This document shows positions 41,995 through 50,546 of a DNA stretch of 64,000 nt, piece by piece; the stretch's first letter is position 1; each line of letters begins with the position of its first letter. The translations under genes were made by a program, and so were the position numbers. The stretch covers positions 186,001 to 250,000 of the forward strand of contig NZ_FOOT01000004.1 of NCBI RefSeq assembly GCF_900113285.1, given 5' to 3'. A model generated the notes under the pieces. That model was not told where the DNA came from, ran no database searches, and saw nothing but the letters and a program-made list of their open reading frames with translations. The stretch comes from Pontibacter chinhatensis (GTDB taxonomy: Bacteria; Bacteroidota; Bacteroidia; Cytophagales; Hymenobacteraceae).

Positions 41995-42927
41995 CTACAA
42001 CGCCAGATAGGGCTTGATTTTCTCATACAGCTCCGCCGTTACCAGCTTCACCTGCCGCACGTCTTCCAGTTGCCCATACTTGCCGTGCTGCTCGCGGTAA
42101 GCCACGATGGCGCGAGCCACATTAGAGGAGATGTAGGGGTGGGTGCGCAGTTCATCGGCGGTGGAGGCGTTTATGCTTAGCTGCTGCAGCGTGTTGCTTT
42201 TCGGAACAAAAGTATACTTGTGAAGGCTATCCACCACCTCCGGCTGCAGGCCGTACACCTCGCGCAGCTGCTCCATGCTATGAAAGCCGCCCAGGCCATT
42301 TCGATACTTCACGATGCGGGCCGACAGTTTGCTGCCAATGCCCCAGATTTGCTTGAGCTGCGTAGTATCGGCGGTGTTGATGTTGAAGGGAGCAAGTATG
42401 AATTTCTCCCGCTTTTTGGTATGCCACTCCGGTTGCGGCGTGGGCCGCGAGGATGCCATACTTTCTGAGCGTTTATACTTAGAAGGGCGCTCTACGGGCA
42501 GCTCGATGTAGGGGTGCAGCCGCTGGAAAACAGAATCCGGCATGCCGTAGATGCGGCCCAGCTCGGCCTTATAGGTCAGGTCGCCTACTTTGCTGCGGTA
42601 ATTGAGGATGCGCTGCGCCAGGTACTTCGGCAAGCCAAAGGCCTGCCACTCCTCCACGGTCAGTTGGTTAGGGTTAAAAGGCCGCAACGCCACCGTGGTC
42701 ACTTTATACTTTGGATCGGGCTGGGCTGCCTCCAGCTGTGCCACCAGGCTATCAAGCAACTGGCGGTCCTGGGTAGAGGTAAACCCGGGCTCCGAAGTAT
42801 ACATCCTGCCTAAAAGAAAAGGTGCTGCCAAAAGCAGCACCAGTAAGGTGAGTAGCACCAGAAACGCATTTACCTCGCGCTGCGAAAAGCCAAAGTTCCT
42901 ACGTATCCAGTGCTTTATGTTGTTCAT
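41995..42927 (-). CDS. Membrane-anchored helix-hairpin-helix protein (ComEA-like)
   Basis: A 310-residue protein. A single N-terminal membrane helix (VNAFLVLLTLLVLLLAAPFLL, about 20-40) is followed by three HhH modules at about 85-140, 175-235 and 245-310, with hairpins such as WGIGSKLSARIVKYRNGLGG. Such modules bind double-stranded DNA non-specifically. ComEA, a membrane-anchored competence DNA receptor, has the same plan with one or two HhH motifs. A competence role would fit the AAGTATA repeat system but is inference; many Bacteroidota encode such proteins without studied function. No comEC or comF lies in the window. Confidence 0.82.
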   Translation of the reverse strand: MNNIKHWIRRNFGFSQREVNAFLVLLTLLVLLLAAPFLLGRMYTSEPGFTSTQDRQLLDSLVAQLEAAQPDPKYKVTTVALRPFNPNQLTVEEWQAFGLPKYLAQRILNYRSKVGDLTYKAELGRIYGMPDSVFQRLHPYIELPVERPSKYKRSESMASSRPTPQPEWHTKKREKFILAPFNINTADTTQLKQIWGIGSKLSARIVKYRNGLGGFHSMEQLREVYGLQPEVVDSLHKYTFVPKSNTLQQLSINASTADELRTHPYISSNVARAIVAYREQHGKYGQLEDVRQVKLVTAELYEKIKPYLAL

Positions 42928-42936
42928 CTATAGACG

Positions 42937-43095
42937 TTACGGTGTTGCCTGCCGGTCCGGGTCATCGTCGTTGTCGAGGTATGAGTCCGGTTCGGGTTTA
43001 GGCGGCGCATTGAGCACGCGCATGAAAAAGTATATCATTAAGCCGGTAACCAGTAGCATGGTTCCGAGCATCACAACAAGCGCAGATGTATTCAT
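42937..43095 (-). CDS. MetS-like small subunit of the NSS transporter
   Basis: A 52-residue membrane protein: ATG at 43093-43095 and TAA at 42937-42939. The N-terminus is short (MNTSALVV), then a membrane helix ends in IYFFMRVLN, and an acidic tail follows (PEPDSYLDNDDDPD). Its stop lies 9 bases before the HhH gene and it starts 6 bases after the NSS transporter gene, on the same strand. This is the position and plan of the MetS small subunits that accompany NSS transporters such as MetP. Easily overlooked because of its size. Confidence 0.8.
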   Translation of the reverse strand: MNTSALVVMLGTMLLVTGLMIYFFMRVLNAPPKPEPDSYLDNDDDPDRQATP

Positions 43096-43101
43096 AGTTT
43101 C

Positions 43102-44754
43102 CTAAATTCTTCCTTCTCTAACTCTTTTTTTATACGCCATGTAAACCAAAGCCGCTATGCCCAGGAACACGGATATCAACAGTATACGCGAGGCGTTGAC
43201 GAAGAACAGCGTTTCCTGCAGCTGCTCTATTATGGCCGGGTCGGTGGCCTCTGCCAGTTGGCGCTTCAGGCTGGAGTTCTTAATCTTGTTGATGATGGAG
43301 CTGTCGTCCAGCACCCAGTCACCGGAAAGTGCCTTGCCCCAGTCGCCACCTTTTGGTGTTACCAGCGAGCCAATGAACACCCATAGCAGCAGCACCGGCG
43401 TCACGAACTTAATAATAAACTTGTAGATATCCGGCACCTTGATATCGGCCCCGGAGTTAATCTCGCGCCAGCCTCTGTCCATACCGAATACCCAGGCAAA
43501 CAGGATGGTCTCGACGAGGGCAAACACCACCAGCGACACCGTGCCGGCCCAGTAATCGTACTCGTCGAACACGCCGTAGTGGAAGAATAGCACTGTTGGC
43601 ATCCCCAGTATCAAAACGATCAGGCCGAAAGACCAGGCAGCCGGCTTGCGCTTCCAGTTAAATTCATCCTGCAGGAAGCCGATCCAGGGCGTACCCATGG
43701 CCAGTGAGGAGGTGATACCTGCAAAGAACAGCAGGCCAAACCACATCACACCGGCAATGGCGCCCAGCACCTCGCCCCACTGCGTAAACAGGAACGGCAG
43801 TGTTTTGAAGGCCAGCCCCAGGCCGCCCTGCTGCACCAGCTCCTGCACGCGGTCGATGCCCAGGTAACCGATGGAGATCGGGATAAGGATAGAAGCACCC
43901 AGCACCACCTCCACGAACTCGTTCATCCAGCCAGCCGACATAGCGTTCAACGCAATATCATCTTTGGATCGCACGTAGGAGGCATAGCAATGGATGGTGC
44001 CCATCCCCACTGAAAGGGTGAAGAAGATTTGCCCGGCAGCTGCCAGCCAAACCGTAGGCGACCACAACTGGGTGTAGTCCGGCGTCCACAGGAAGTTGAG
44101 GCCTACAGCGCTATCGAACGAGGCGCCCGCCTCTCCGGCCTTGATGGTAAAGCCTTTGTAGGCCAGGAACATACCGAATACAATCAGCAAGGGCATGCCG
44201 ATTTTAGCCACACGCTCCACACCTCCTGACAGGCCTTTGGACAGAATCCAGGTGTTGAGCAGCAGGCAGAGGATGTAGAAAACCACGGCCTCATAGGGTA
44301 TGCCCAAAGTAGAGTCTCCGATGCTAACGTAAGTATCGAAGAAAGAAGCTACGCCTTCCTGGTCAAGGCCGTTGAATGTTCCAAGGATGGAGTGGAACAC
44401 GTAAGAGAGCGTCCAGGACTCGAGGTAGCAGTAGTAAGCGGCCACCGCAATGTTAGTCCAGATACCGAACACGCCAATGTATTTCCAAAGGCGGTGTTTG
44501 CCCATGGTATCCACAATGTAAGGAGTGGAATGGTTTCCGAAGCGGCCCCCGAAGCGGCCCATCGACCACTCAATCCAGAGCAGCGGAATGCCCATCACCA
44601 AAAAACAGACCAGGTAAGGGATAATGAAGGCGCCACCGCCGTTCTGCACCGCCTGCACCGGGAAGCGCAGGAAATTACCGAGACCTACGGCATTACCGGC
44701 CATCGCCAGGATCAGACCGACGCGTGAGCCCCAGGATTCTTTGTTAGCACTCAT
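43102..44754 (-). CDS. Sodium-dependent transporter, NSS family
   Basis: A 550-residue polytopic protein with the neurotransmitter:sodium symporter signature in the first helix (AGNAVGLGNFLRFPVQAVQNGGGAFIIPYL) and about 12 membrane segments. It couples Na+ entry to amino-acid uptake. Together with the 52-residue MetS-like gene it resembles the MetPS methionine/alanine transporter of Corynebacterium, but substrate specificity cannot be read from the sequence. The last 60 residues include a soluble stretch (LSGDWVLDDSSI) before the final helix. Confidence 0.92.
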   Translation of the reverse strand: MSANKESWGSRVGLILAMAGNAVGLGNFLRFPVQAVQNGGGAFIIPYLVCFLVMGIPLLWIEWSMGRFGGRFGNHSTPYIVDTMGKHRLWKYIGVFGIWTNIAVAAYYCYLESWTLSYVFHSILGTFNGLDQEGVASFFDTYVSIGDSTLGIPYEAVVFYILCLLLNTWILSKGLSGGVERVAKIGMPLLIVFGMFLAYKGFTIKAGEAGASFDSAVGLNFLWTPDYTQLWSPTVWLAAAGQIFFTLSVGMGTIHCYASYVRSKDDIALNAMSAGWMNEFVEVVLGASILIPISIGYLGIDRVQELVQQGGLGLAFKTLPFLFTQWGEVLGAIAGVMWFGLLFFAGITSSLAMGTPWIGFLQDEFNWKRKPAAWSFGLIVLILGMPTVLFFHYGVFDEYDYWAGTVSLVVFALVETILFAWVFGMDRGWREINSGADIKVPDIYKFIIKFVTPVLLLWVFIGSLVTPKGGDWGKALSGDWVLDDSSIINKIKNSSLKRQLAEATDPAIIEQLQETLFFVNASRILLISVFLGIAALVYMAYKKRVREGRI

Positions 44755-44913
44755 AAAGTAAGGTAGAAGTGTTTAGTTAGTTTAGTTTGCTAAGGTGATA
44801 GTATTAAAAGTAAGGTGTTGTAAGGTTATCGTATCGGCTATGTTAATTGAATTTAAAGGCACAATATATATAAAGCTTCTGATAGTGCATAGAGAATCAT
44901 ATATATTTAAAGT

Positions 44914-44956
44914 GATGGCTGCCAGCCTGTAGGCCATGGGCAGACTGGCAGCCATC
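44914..44956 (-). terminator. Terminator after the RmlD-like gene
   Basis: GATGGCTGCCAG (44914-44925) pairs perfectly with CTGGCAGCCATC (44945-44956) with a 19-base loop, 20 bases beyond the stop of the minus-strand reductase gene. Confidence 0.7.
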
Positions 44957-44975
44957 TACCAAGAGTACTGTGGTG

Positions 44976-45881
44976 TTAGTTAGCGGCCTGCTCAGCTACC
45001 ATGCGAATGCCCTCCGCGAAAGTATGCGGACGATAGCCCAGCTCGGTTTCGGCTTTGCGGATGATAAAGCCGGTTCGGGCAGGGCGCTTGGCAGGCTGCG
45101 AGAAAGTACTGCCGTCAGCCTTCTCTATCAGGGATTTATCCAGGCTGAAGTAATCGGCTACCTGCAGGGCCATGTCGTAAGGGGTGAGCATCTCGGAGCC
45201 GGAGATGTGGAAGATGCCCTCGGCGTCTTTCTCGGCGGCCAGCCAGCAGCCCATGGCCAGATCCTCAGCCAGCGTTGGCGTTCGGAACTGGTCGGTTACC
45301 ACCTTTATCACCTTGCCCGCCTGCAGGCTGTCGCGCACCCAAAGCACAATGTTGGTGCGGCCCTGGTCGTTCACGACGCCATACACCAGCACGGTGCGAA
45401 GTATAGCCCACTTGCAATTAGCCTGCTTCACGATCTCCTCGGCCATCAGCTTGGTCTCCCCGTAGAAGTTCACCGGTTTGCCTTCGGCTGTTTCGTCGTA
45501 CGGGCCATTCTCCCCATCAAAGATAAAGTCGGTGCTTACGTGGATGAGGTGCACGTTATACTTTTCGCAGGCATTTACCAAGTACTGCACGGCATCGCGG
45601 TTCAGCAGCAGGGCACCCTCGCGGTCGTTCTCGCACTGGTCCACATTGGTCATGGCGGCGGTATGGATGATATGGGTGGGGCGAAACTCGCTTACCACCT
45701 GCTCTACCTGCTCCGGGTTGGTCACGTCCATACTCCGGAACGGCAGCGTGGGGTACAGTTCAGCCAGTTTGTTTTCGCCTCGGCTGGTGGCTAGCAGCTC
45801 GACATCCTGCTTTGGCAGCAGTAGTTCGGCCAGTTTCTGGCCCAGCAGCCCGTTAGAGCCTGTTATAAGTATGCGCTTCAT
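44976..45881 (-). CDS. SDR reductase of the dTDP-4-dehydrorhamnose reductase (RmlD) type
   Basis: A 301-residue extended SDR. The glycine motif GSNGLLGQ is at 8-15. It continues with HTAAMTNVDQCENDR, HVSTDFIFDG and NFYGETKLMAEE, where Tyr-x-x-x-Lys is the catalytic pair. These are RmlD features, including the DFIFDG segment; RmlD reduces dTDP-4-dehydrorhamnose to dTDP-rhamnose. No rmlA, B or C is adjacent, so another sugar or a tRNA/lipid pathway enzyme (MAT2B-like) cannot be ruled out. It follows the cyclophilin gene by 6 bases, probably co-transcribed. Confidence 0.85.
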   Translation of the reverse strand: MKRILITGSNGLLGQKLAELLLPKQDVELLATSRGENKLAELYPTLPFRSMDVTNPEQVEQVVSEFRPTHIIHTAAMTNVDQCENDREGALLLNRDAVQYLVNACEKYNVHLIHVSTDFIFDGENGPYDETAEGKPVNFYGETKLMAEEIVKQANCKWAILRTVLVYGVVNDQGRTNIVLWVRDSLQAGKVIKVVTDQFRTPTLAEDLAMGCWLAAEKDAEGIFHISGSEMLTPYDMALQVADYFSLDKSLIEKADGSTFSQPAKRPARTGFIIRKAETELGYRPHTFAEGIRMVAEQAAN

Positions 45882-45887
45882 GGGGTG

Positions 45888-46535
45888 TTATTTCTCCAGT
45901 GTCTGGGTGTTGTAGTTGTAGTTATACTTTTTGGCAATCTTTTTCTTCTTCATGTTCTCCACGGTCACTTTCATCCTGATATCGGAAAGCGGGCGATCGC
46001 GGCCGTCCGTGGGCTGCTCGGCAATCTTGTCGACTATATCCAGGCCATCCACCACCTGCCCGAACACGGTGTACACATCGTCCAGCATGGGGGTGCCGTT
46101 ATGGTTCTCCACGATGTAAAACTGCGAGCCGCTGCTGGCGCGGGTAGGGTTTACGTGGTCTCCCTGCCGGGCAGCGGCCACGGCACCACGCACATGCTTA
46201 TGGGCCGGCACAATCTCGGCAGGCACGGTATAGCCGGGATTGCCGGATCCGTCATTGCGCGGGTCGTCGTCTTTGGTGTTCGGGTCGCCGCCCTGTATCA
46301 TAAAGCCATCTATGACCCTATGGAAGGTAGTGCCGTCGTAAAAGCCTTCTTTCGCCAGCTTCAGGAAGTTGGCCTTGTGTTGCGGCGTATCGTCGAAGAG
46401 CAGCAGTTTAATTTCTCCCTGCGGCGTGGAGATGGTTACCAGTTGGTCGTTGCCTTTGGGCTTTTGGGCCAGCACCGCCAGTGGCAGGGCAAGGGCCAAA
46501 AGCAGTGCGGCCGCTACGTTTTTGAGCATCCTCAT
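45888..46535 (-). CDS. Exported cyclophilin-type peptidyl-prolyl isomerase
   Basis: A 215-residue protein with signal peptide MRMLKNVAAALLLALALPLAVLAQ. Cyclophilin motifs are HKANFLKLAKEGFYDGTTFHRV, IDGFMIQGGDPNTKDDD and GSQFYIVEN. It catalyses proline isomerisation in the periplasm. The C-terminus is lysine-rich (MKKKKIAKKYNYN). Stop codon is 6 bases before the RmlD-like gene. Confidence 0.92.
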   Translation of the reverse strand: MRMLKNVAAALLLALALPLAVLAQKPKGNDQLVTISTPQGEIKLLLFDDTPQHKANFLKLAKEGFYDGTTFHRVIDGFMIQGGDPNTKDDDPRNDGSGNPGYTVPAEIVPAHKHVRGAVAAARQGDHVNPTRASSGSQFYIVENHNGTPMLDDVYTVFGQVVDGLDIVDKIAEQPTDGRDRPLSDIRMKVTVENMKKKKIAKKYNYNYNTQTLEK

Positions 46536-46820
46536 ACTTCTGTTTGGTTATACACTTTATGGTTTGCAGGCCGGTATCCTGACCAGCAGAATCTCAAATT
46601 TAAATCTTTTTAGCACTTGTTTATACTTTGTGCCGGTTTCTGTAGCCCTAGCGGCACATGGCAAGTATAGCACAGTATGTTCAACGGCTAAAACAGCACT
46701 TCTATATTGAATTATCTTAATTTTTTACTGAACTGACAGAGGCAATTTAGCCTGAAACTTTACATTGGCAGCAGAAAAAATTAAATTTAAGGGAAGCAAC
46801 TAATCAACTAACTCACCTTA

Positions 46821-48383
46821 ATGAAGAAATTCCCACTCGCTGCAGCGCTTAGTCTGGGGGCCTGTAGCAACCTTTTTGCCCAGACCAACACCATAACTGT
46901 AGACGAAAAAATAGACGCTGCCATTGGCCCGGCGGCACAGTTTATCTCTGATATTATTTTCTATGAGCTGCCGGTGGCAGGCTATGGCATCCCGCTGATA
47001 CTGGTGTGGCTGCTGGCCGGAGCCCTGTTCTTTACCGTGTACCTTGGCTTCATCAACATCAGGGGCTTCCGGTATGCATTGGATATTGTGCGGGGCAAGT
47101 ATAACCAGGCCGACGCTCCCGGCGAGGTTTCGCACTTCCAGGCGCTGACAGCCGCTGTGTCGGGCACGGTAGGCCTGGGTAACATTGCCGGCGTGGCCAT
47201 TGCCATTTCCCTGGGCGGCCCCGGCGCCACGTTCTGGATGATTATGGCGGGTTTACTGGGCATGTCTACTAAATTCGTTTCCTGCACGCTGGGGGTAAAG
47301 TATAGAGACAACCACGCCGACGGCACCGTGTCCGGAGGGCCGATGCACTACCTGAACAAGGGTATGAAGGAGCGTGGCATGGCCGGGCTGGGTAAGTTCC
47401 TGGCCGCTTTTTTTGCCATCATGTGTATTGGCGGGGCTATCGGGGCTGGCAACATGTTCCAGATAAACCAGGCGACGCAGCAGTTTGTGGCCGTAACGGG
47501 CGGCGAGGCCGGCTCCTGGTTCGGACAAGGCAATGCCTGGATTTTTGGGTTGATTATGGCGGTGCTGGTGGGCTTGGTTATACTTGGCGGCATGAAGAGC
47601 ATTGCCCGCGTAACCGAAAAAGTGGTGCCCCTGATGTGCGCCATTTACATCATAGCCGCCACCGTTGTGCTTATTTCTAACTTTAAACTCATTCCTGGCG
47701 CCTTTACCGCTATCTTTGAGGGGGCCTTCTCTACCTCAGCAGTAGGCGGTGGCTTGGTAGGCGTCATGATTCAGGGATTACGCCGCGGCATGTTCTCCAA
47801 CGAGGCGGGTATCGGCTCGGCCTCCATCGCGCACTCAGCCGTTAAGACTAATGTACCTGTAACCGAAGGGTTTGTGGCCTCGCTGGAGCCGTTCATAGAC
47901 ACCGTCATCGTTTGCACCATGACAGCGCTGGTGATTGTGGTAACAGGAGCATACCAGCTGGATGCGGCTGGTGACGGCATTGCGCTCACCTCCACGGCCT
48001 TTGCTACCGTCATAGACTGGTTCCCAATTGTGCTGGCCGCCGCGGTTATACTTTTCGCCTTCTCCACCATGATTACCTGGTCTTACTACGGCCTCAAGTC
48101 CTGGACATACCTTTTCGGCAACACTAAAACCACCAACATCAGCTTTAAAGTAATTTTCTGCGCCTTTGTGGTGCTGGGTGCGCCCATGCAGCTGGGCAGC
48201 GTAGTGGCCTTTTCGGATGCCATGCTGTTTGCCATGAGCATCCCGAACATGGTGGGACTTTACATGATGGCCCCTACCGTAAAGCGCGAAATGCAGGATT
48301 TCCTGGCCTACGCCCGGTCTGATAACAATAAGCCACTTACCAAAGAGGCTGTAAAAACAGAGGCTGAGGCTACTAATGCTTAA
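46821..48383 (+). CDS. Alanine/glycine:cation symporter (AGCS family)
   Basis: A 520-residue polytopic transporter. Signatures are [45 protein letters not shown] and [22 protein letters not shown]. It imports alanine or glycine with Na+ or H+. A hydrophobic N-terminal segment ([20 protein letters not shown]) precedes the usual family start, so it may have an added signal-like peptide. Monocistronic; the 1.1 kb gap downstream holds repeats. Confidence 0.92.
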   Translation: MKKFPLAAALSLGACSNLFAQTNTITVDEKIDAAIGPAAQFISDIIFYELPVAGYGIPLILVWLLAGALFFTVYLGFINIRGFRYALDIVRGKYNQADAPGEVSHFQALTAAVSGTVGLGNIAGVAIAISLGGPGATFWMIMAGLLGMSTKFVSCTLGVKYRDNHADGTVSGGPMHYLNKGMKERGMAGLGKFLAAFFAIMCIGGAIGAGNMFQINQATQQFVAVTGGEAGSWFGQGNAWIFGLIMAVLVGLVILGGMKSIARVTEKVVPLMCAIYIIAATVVLISNFKLIPGAFTAIFEGAFSTSAVGGGLVGVMIQGLRRGMFSNEAGIGSASIAHSAVKTNVPVTEGFVASLEPFIDTVIVCTMTALVIVVTGAYQLDAAGDGIALTSTAFATVIDWFPIVLAAAVILFAFSTMITWSYYGLKSWTYLFGNTKTTNISFKVIFCAFVVLGAPMQLGSVVAFSDAMLFAMSIPNMVGLYMMAPTVKREMQDFLAYARSDNNKPLTKEAVKTEAEATNA

Positions 48384-48788
48384 CAGCCCGAGCTGTACTG
48401 GTCATCGGCTAAAAGTAGGAAAGGGAGTACCTGCAGTGCTGGATCTGCACCTTCCCTAGGAACCAACTATTAGGACATAAGTCAATTGCTGCTTCAAGTT
48501 TGCAACTTGGAGCTTTTATGGGACCAGTTTTCAACTGGCGAAAGTATAAAATGCCAGCTATACGTACGCTCGCGAGCTAAGAATAGGCCTCATTGGTGCT
48601 CCAAGCCGGAATCCCAAAGTGTAAAAATGCCGCTGCTATACTGGTCTCCTAAGCGCAGGTCCTAAGAACATGGGGTAGGGAGTTCTGCAGTACCGGGTCC
48701 AACCACCCCCAACCCCTCCTTGTCTAAGGCGGGGAGCCTGTAGTTACTGGTGCTGAAGTATAAGTTTTATAGTTACTGGCATCTCGCA
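48384..48788. other. Repeat-rich gap: small hairpins and AAGTATA copies
   Basis: No gene is seen. Palindrome-like bits such as AAGTTTGCAACTT (about 48,497) and CCAGTTTTCAACTGG (about 48,523) and a CCACCCCCAACCCCTCCTTG module (about 48,702-48,730) belong to the same repeat world as the elements at 40, 60 and 63 kb. Confidence 0.5.
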
Positions 48789-48840
48789 GACAGGTCGCGA
48801 CCTGTCCCTACAAAGTATAAACCCACCCCTTGCCCCTCCC
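48789..48840. repeat. GACAGGTCGCGACCTGTC palindrome module, copy 1
   Basis: An 18-bp perfect palindrome (48,789-48,806) is followed by CCTACAAAGTATAAACCCAC and a CCCTTGCCCCTCC run. The same 50-bp module appears inverted at 63,842-63,900. Confidence 0.8.
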
Positions 48841-48870
48841 TAAAGGGGAATTTATGCTTACCGCACTCTT

Positions 48871-48940
48871 TGTCATCTCGAGCTGCGCGAGAGATCTATC
48901 GGGAATCTTATTTAGATCTCTCCCTATGGTCGAGATGACA
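48871..48940. repeat. TGTCATCTCGA inverted-repeat element, short copy
   Basis: 11-base perfect terminal inverted repeats (TGTCATCTCGA at 48,871-48,881, TCGAGATGACA at 48,930-48,940) enclose internal GAGATCT sequences. No ORF. Confidence 0.8.
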
Positions 48941-48952
48941 GTAATGGCCGTA

Positions 48953-49384
48953 GCTATCGAACTTGTTCCCAGCCTTTGGGTTAAGCGCCTCGAGAGGTTC
49001 CGGTGACGAGTGTGAGCGAGGCATTGCGACGTCAGGAGCAAAGGAAGCGAAAGCAGCGCGATGCCCGAAGGCGAGGCCTCTCGGGCTTGAGAGCTCCAAA
49101 GCCAGAGATGAAACGAGACGCTTATGGGAACTAGAGGATGAACGGTAGCTAGAAAGGATAGCTTGTGTCAAGAGGAAGGAAGCGGCGGCTATGGAAGTAT
49201 AAACCGGGAAGTATAATTTATGAGGACTTGGAAGCCCGCAGCAGCTTAAGTTCCGGACAAGGATGTTCGAAACAGCGGAATAGTCTGAGTTTAAAGTATA
49301 GCCAAAGCAAGTATGGCTCTGTGCCCACTCGGATTGCAAATCCGAGAACGTAGGAAGGCACGGGTTGCAAACCCGCGCCAGCGA
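48953..49384 (+). repeat. Composite intergenic element, copy B
   Basis: The longest copy, about 430 bp. It starts near GCTATCGAAC, has CCCAGCCTTTGGGTT, GAAGCGAAAGCAGCGCGATG, GAGAGCTCCAAAG, GATAGCTTGTGTC and GGAAGCGGCGGCTA, and ends with a TTGCAAACCCGCGCCAGC module. Four AAGTATA copies lie in it. It sits between convergent AGCS and hemC genes. ORFs in it are short and not shared in frame with the other copies. Confidence 0.8.
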
Positions 49385-49395
49385 CAATAGTCTCT

Positions 49396-49447
49396 TTAAA
49401 GTATAAAAGCCGGTCTAACTGCGCGCTGCAGCCAAACCGGCTTTTTA
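49396..49447. terminator. Terminator beside hemC, AAGTATA on one arm
   Basis: AAAAGCCGGT (49,405-49,414) pairs with ACCGGCTTTT (49,436-49,445). The left arm is preceded by AAAGTATA. It lies about 45 bases beyond the hemC stop. Confidence 0.65.
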
Positions 49448-49493
49448 CTATCAGATTAAAGAAGTATACTTTCTCAGCAACGTGCCGGGTTAA

Positions 49494-50444
49494 TTACTCC
49501 TCTCTCTCGGCTCTTATACTTTTCAGGATCTTATCCCCGCCCTGGCCCAGGATGATGTTGGCAAGTTGCTCACCCATTTTCTCCGCGTCTGCCGTGGGCC
49601 CTTCCAGCGTTTCCTGCAGCAGCGTTTGTCCATCCAGGCTCACGATACCACCGGTTATAGTCATACCATTCTCTGCAAGCCTTGCCAGGGTAAACGAAGG
49701 AATGCTGCAGCCACCCTCCATGGTACGCAGGAAAGCGCGCTCAGCCAGCAGGCAGATGTGGGTGTCCGGGTGGTCCAGGGCTTCTTTCAGCACTTTCTTC
49801 AGCTCAGGCTCCAGGTTTCTGGCGCACTCTATGTTCACGCTTCCTTGTCCGGCTGCGGGCACAAACGTGAGCTCCGGAAAGGTATACACCACCAGGTCGT
49901 CAAACCCTACGCGGTGCACACCGGCGTAGGCCAGCATCAGGGCGTCCATCCCCTGCTCCTCCAGCTTGCGCAGGCGCGTCTGCAGGTTCCCTCTCGACTC
50001 CACCGTGGTCACGTTCGGGTAGTACTGCTTCAGCAGGGCCTTGCGGCGTGTGGAGGAGGTACCAATCACGGCTTTACTATCGCGCTCCAGCTTGAAATCC
50101 GGGTTCAGGGAGAGCAGCACATCATTCACTTTCTCGCGCTCCATAAAAGCCAGCAGCTCCAGGTCGTCGGGGATGGTGGACTGCACGTCCTTGGCGCTGT
50201 GCACGGCAATCTCCACTTCGCCGTTGCGCAGCGCTATTTCCAGCTCTTCGGTAAAAACGCCCTTGGAGCCCAGCTTGTCCAGCGACTTATCCAGGATCTG
50301 GTCGCCCTTGGTGCTGAAGACCACAATCTCGGTTTTAAAGCCAACGGCCTGTAATTTTTCGGCGGCGGAGTTAGCCTGCCAAAGGGCCAGGACACTTCCC
50401 CGTGTGCCGATGCGTATGGTTCTGTCTGTTAGATTCTCTGCCAT
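49494..50444 (-). CDS. hemC: Hydroxymethylbilane synthase (porphobilinogen deaminase)
   Basis: HemC polymerises four porphobilinogen molecules into hydroxymethylbilane for haem synthesis. At 316 residues it has the usual length. Motifs: RIGTRGSVLALWQAN, HSAKDVQ, the arginine-rich IGTSSTRRKA and SRGNLQTRLRKL, and MEGGCSIPSFT, with the Cys that carries the dipyrromethane cofactor. It stands alone, without other hem genes. Confidence 0.97.
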   Translation of the reverse strand: MAENLTDRTIRIGTRGSVLALWQANSAAEKLQAVGFKTEIVVFSTKGDQILDKSLDKLGSKGVFTEELEIALRNGEVEIAVHSAKDVQSTIPDDLELLAFMEREKVNDVLLSLNPDFKLERDSKAVIGTSSTRRKALLKQYYPNVTTVESRGNLQTRLRKLEEQGMDALMLAYAGVHRVGFDDLVVYTFPELTFVPAAGQGSVNIECARNLEPELKKVLKEALDHPDTHICLLAERAFLRTMEGGCSIPSFTLARLAENGMTITGGIVSLDGQTLLQETLEGPTADAEKMGEQLANIILGQGGDKILKSIRAEREE

Positions 50445-50546
50445 GTTATACTTTCTGTGAGGCTGCGCTTATACGTTATACTTCGCGCCTTGCCCCTGTT
50501 TATACTTCCCCTGCAGGGAAGCCTCTGTCTATACTTTCATGCGAAG

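Noticed and set aside
48871-48940. TGTCATCTCGA elements as a CRISPR or IS end
   Set aside because: Copies are kilobases apart with no spacers, and no transposase ORF is between or near them. MITE-like is the most that can be said.
48908-49387. ORF of 159 aa on the minus strand within repeat copy B, and similar ORFs at 60,140-60,433 (-) and 63,348-63,536 (-)
   Set aside because: They lie inside diverged intergenic repeats. The copies do not share a reading frame, and there is no plausible start context. They are chance ORFs in GC-rich repeats.
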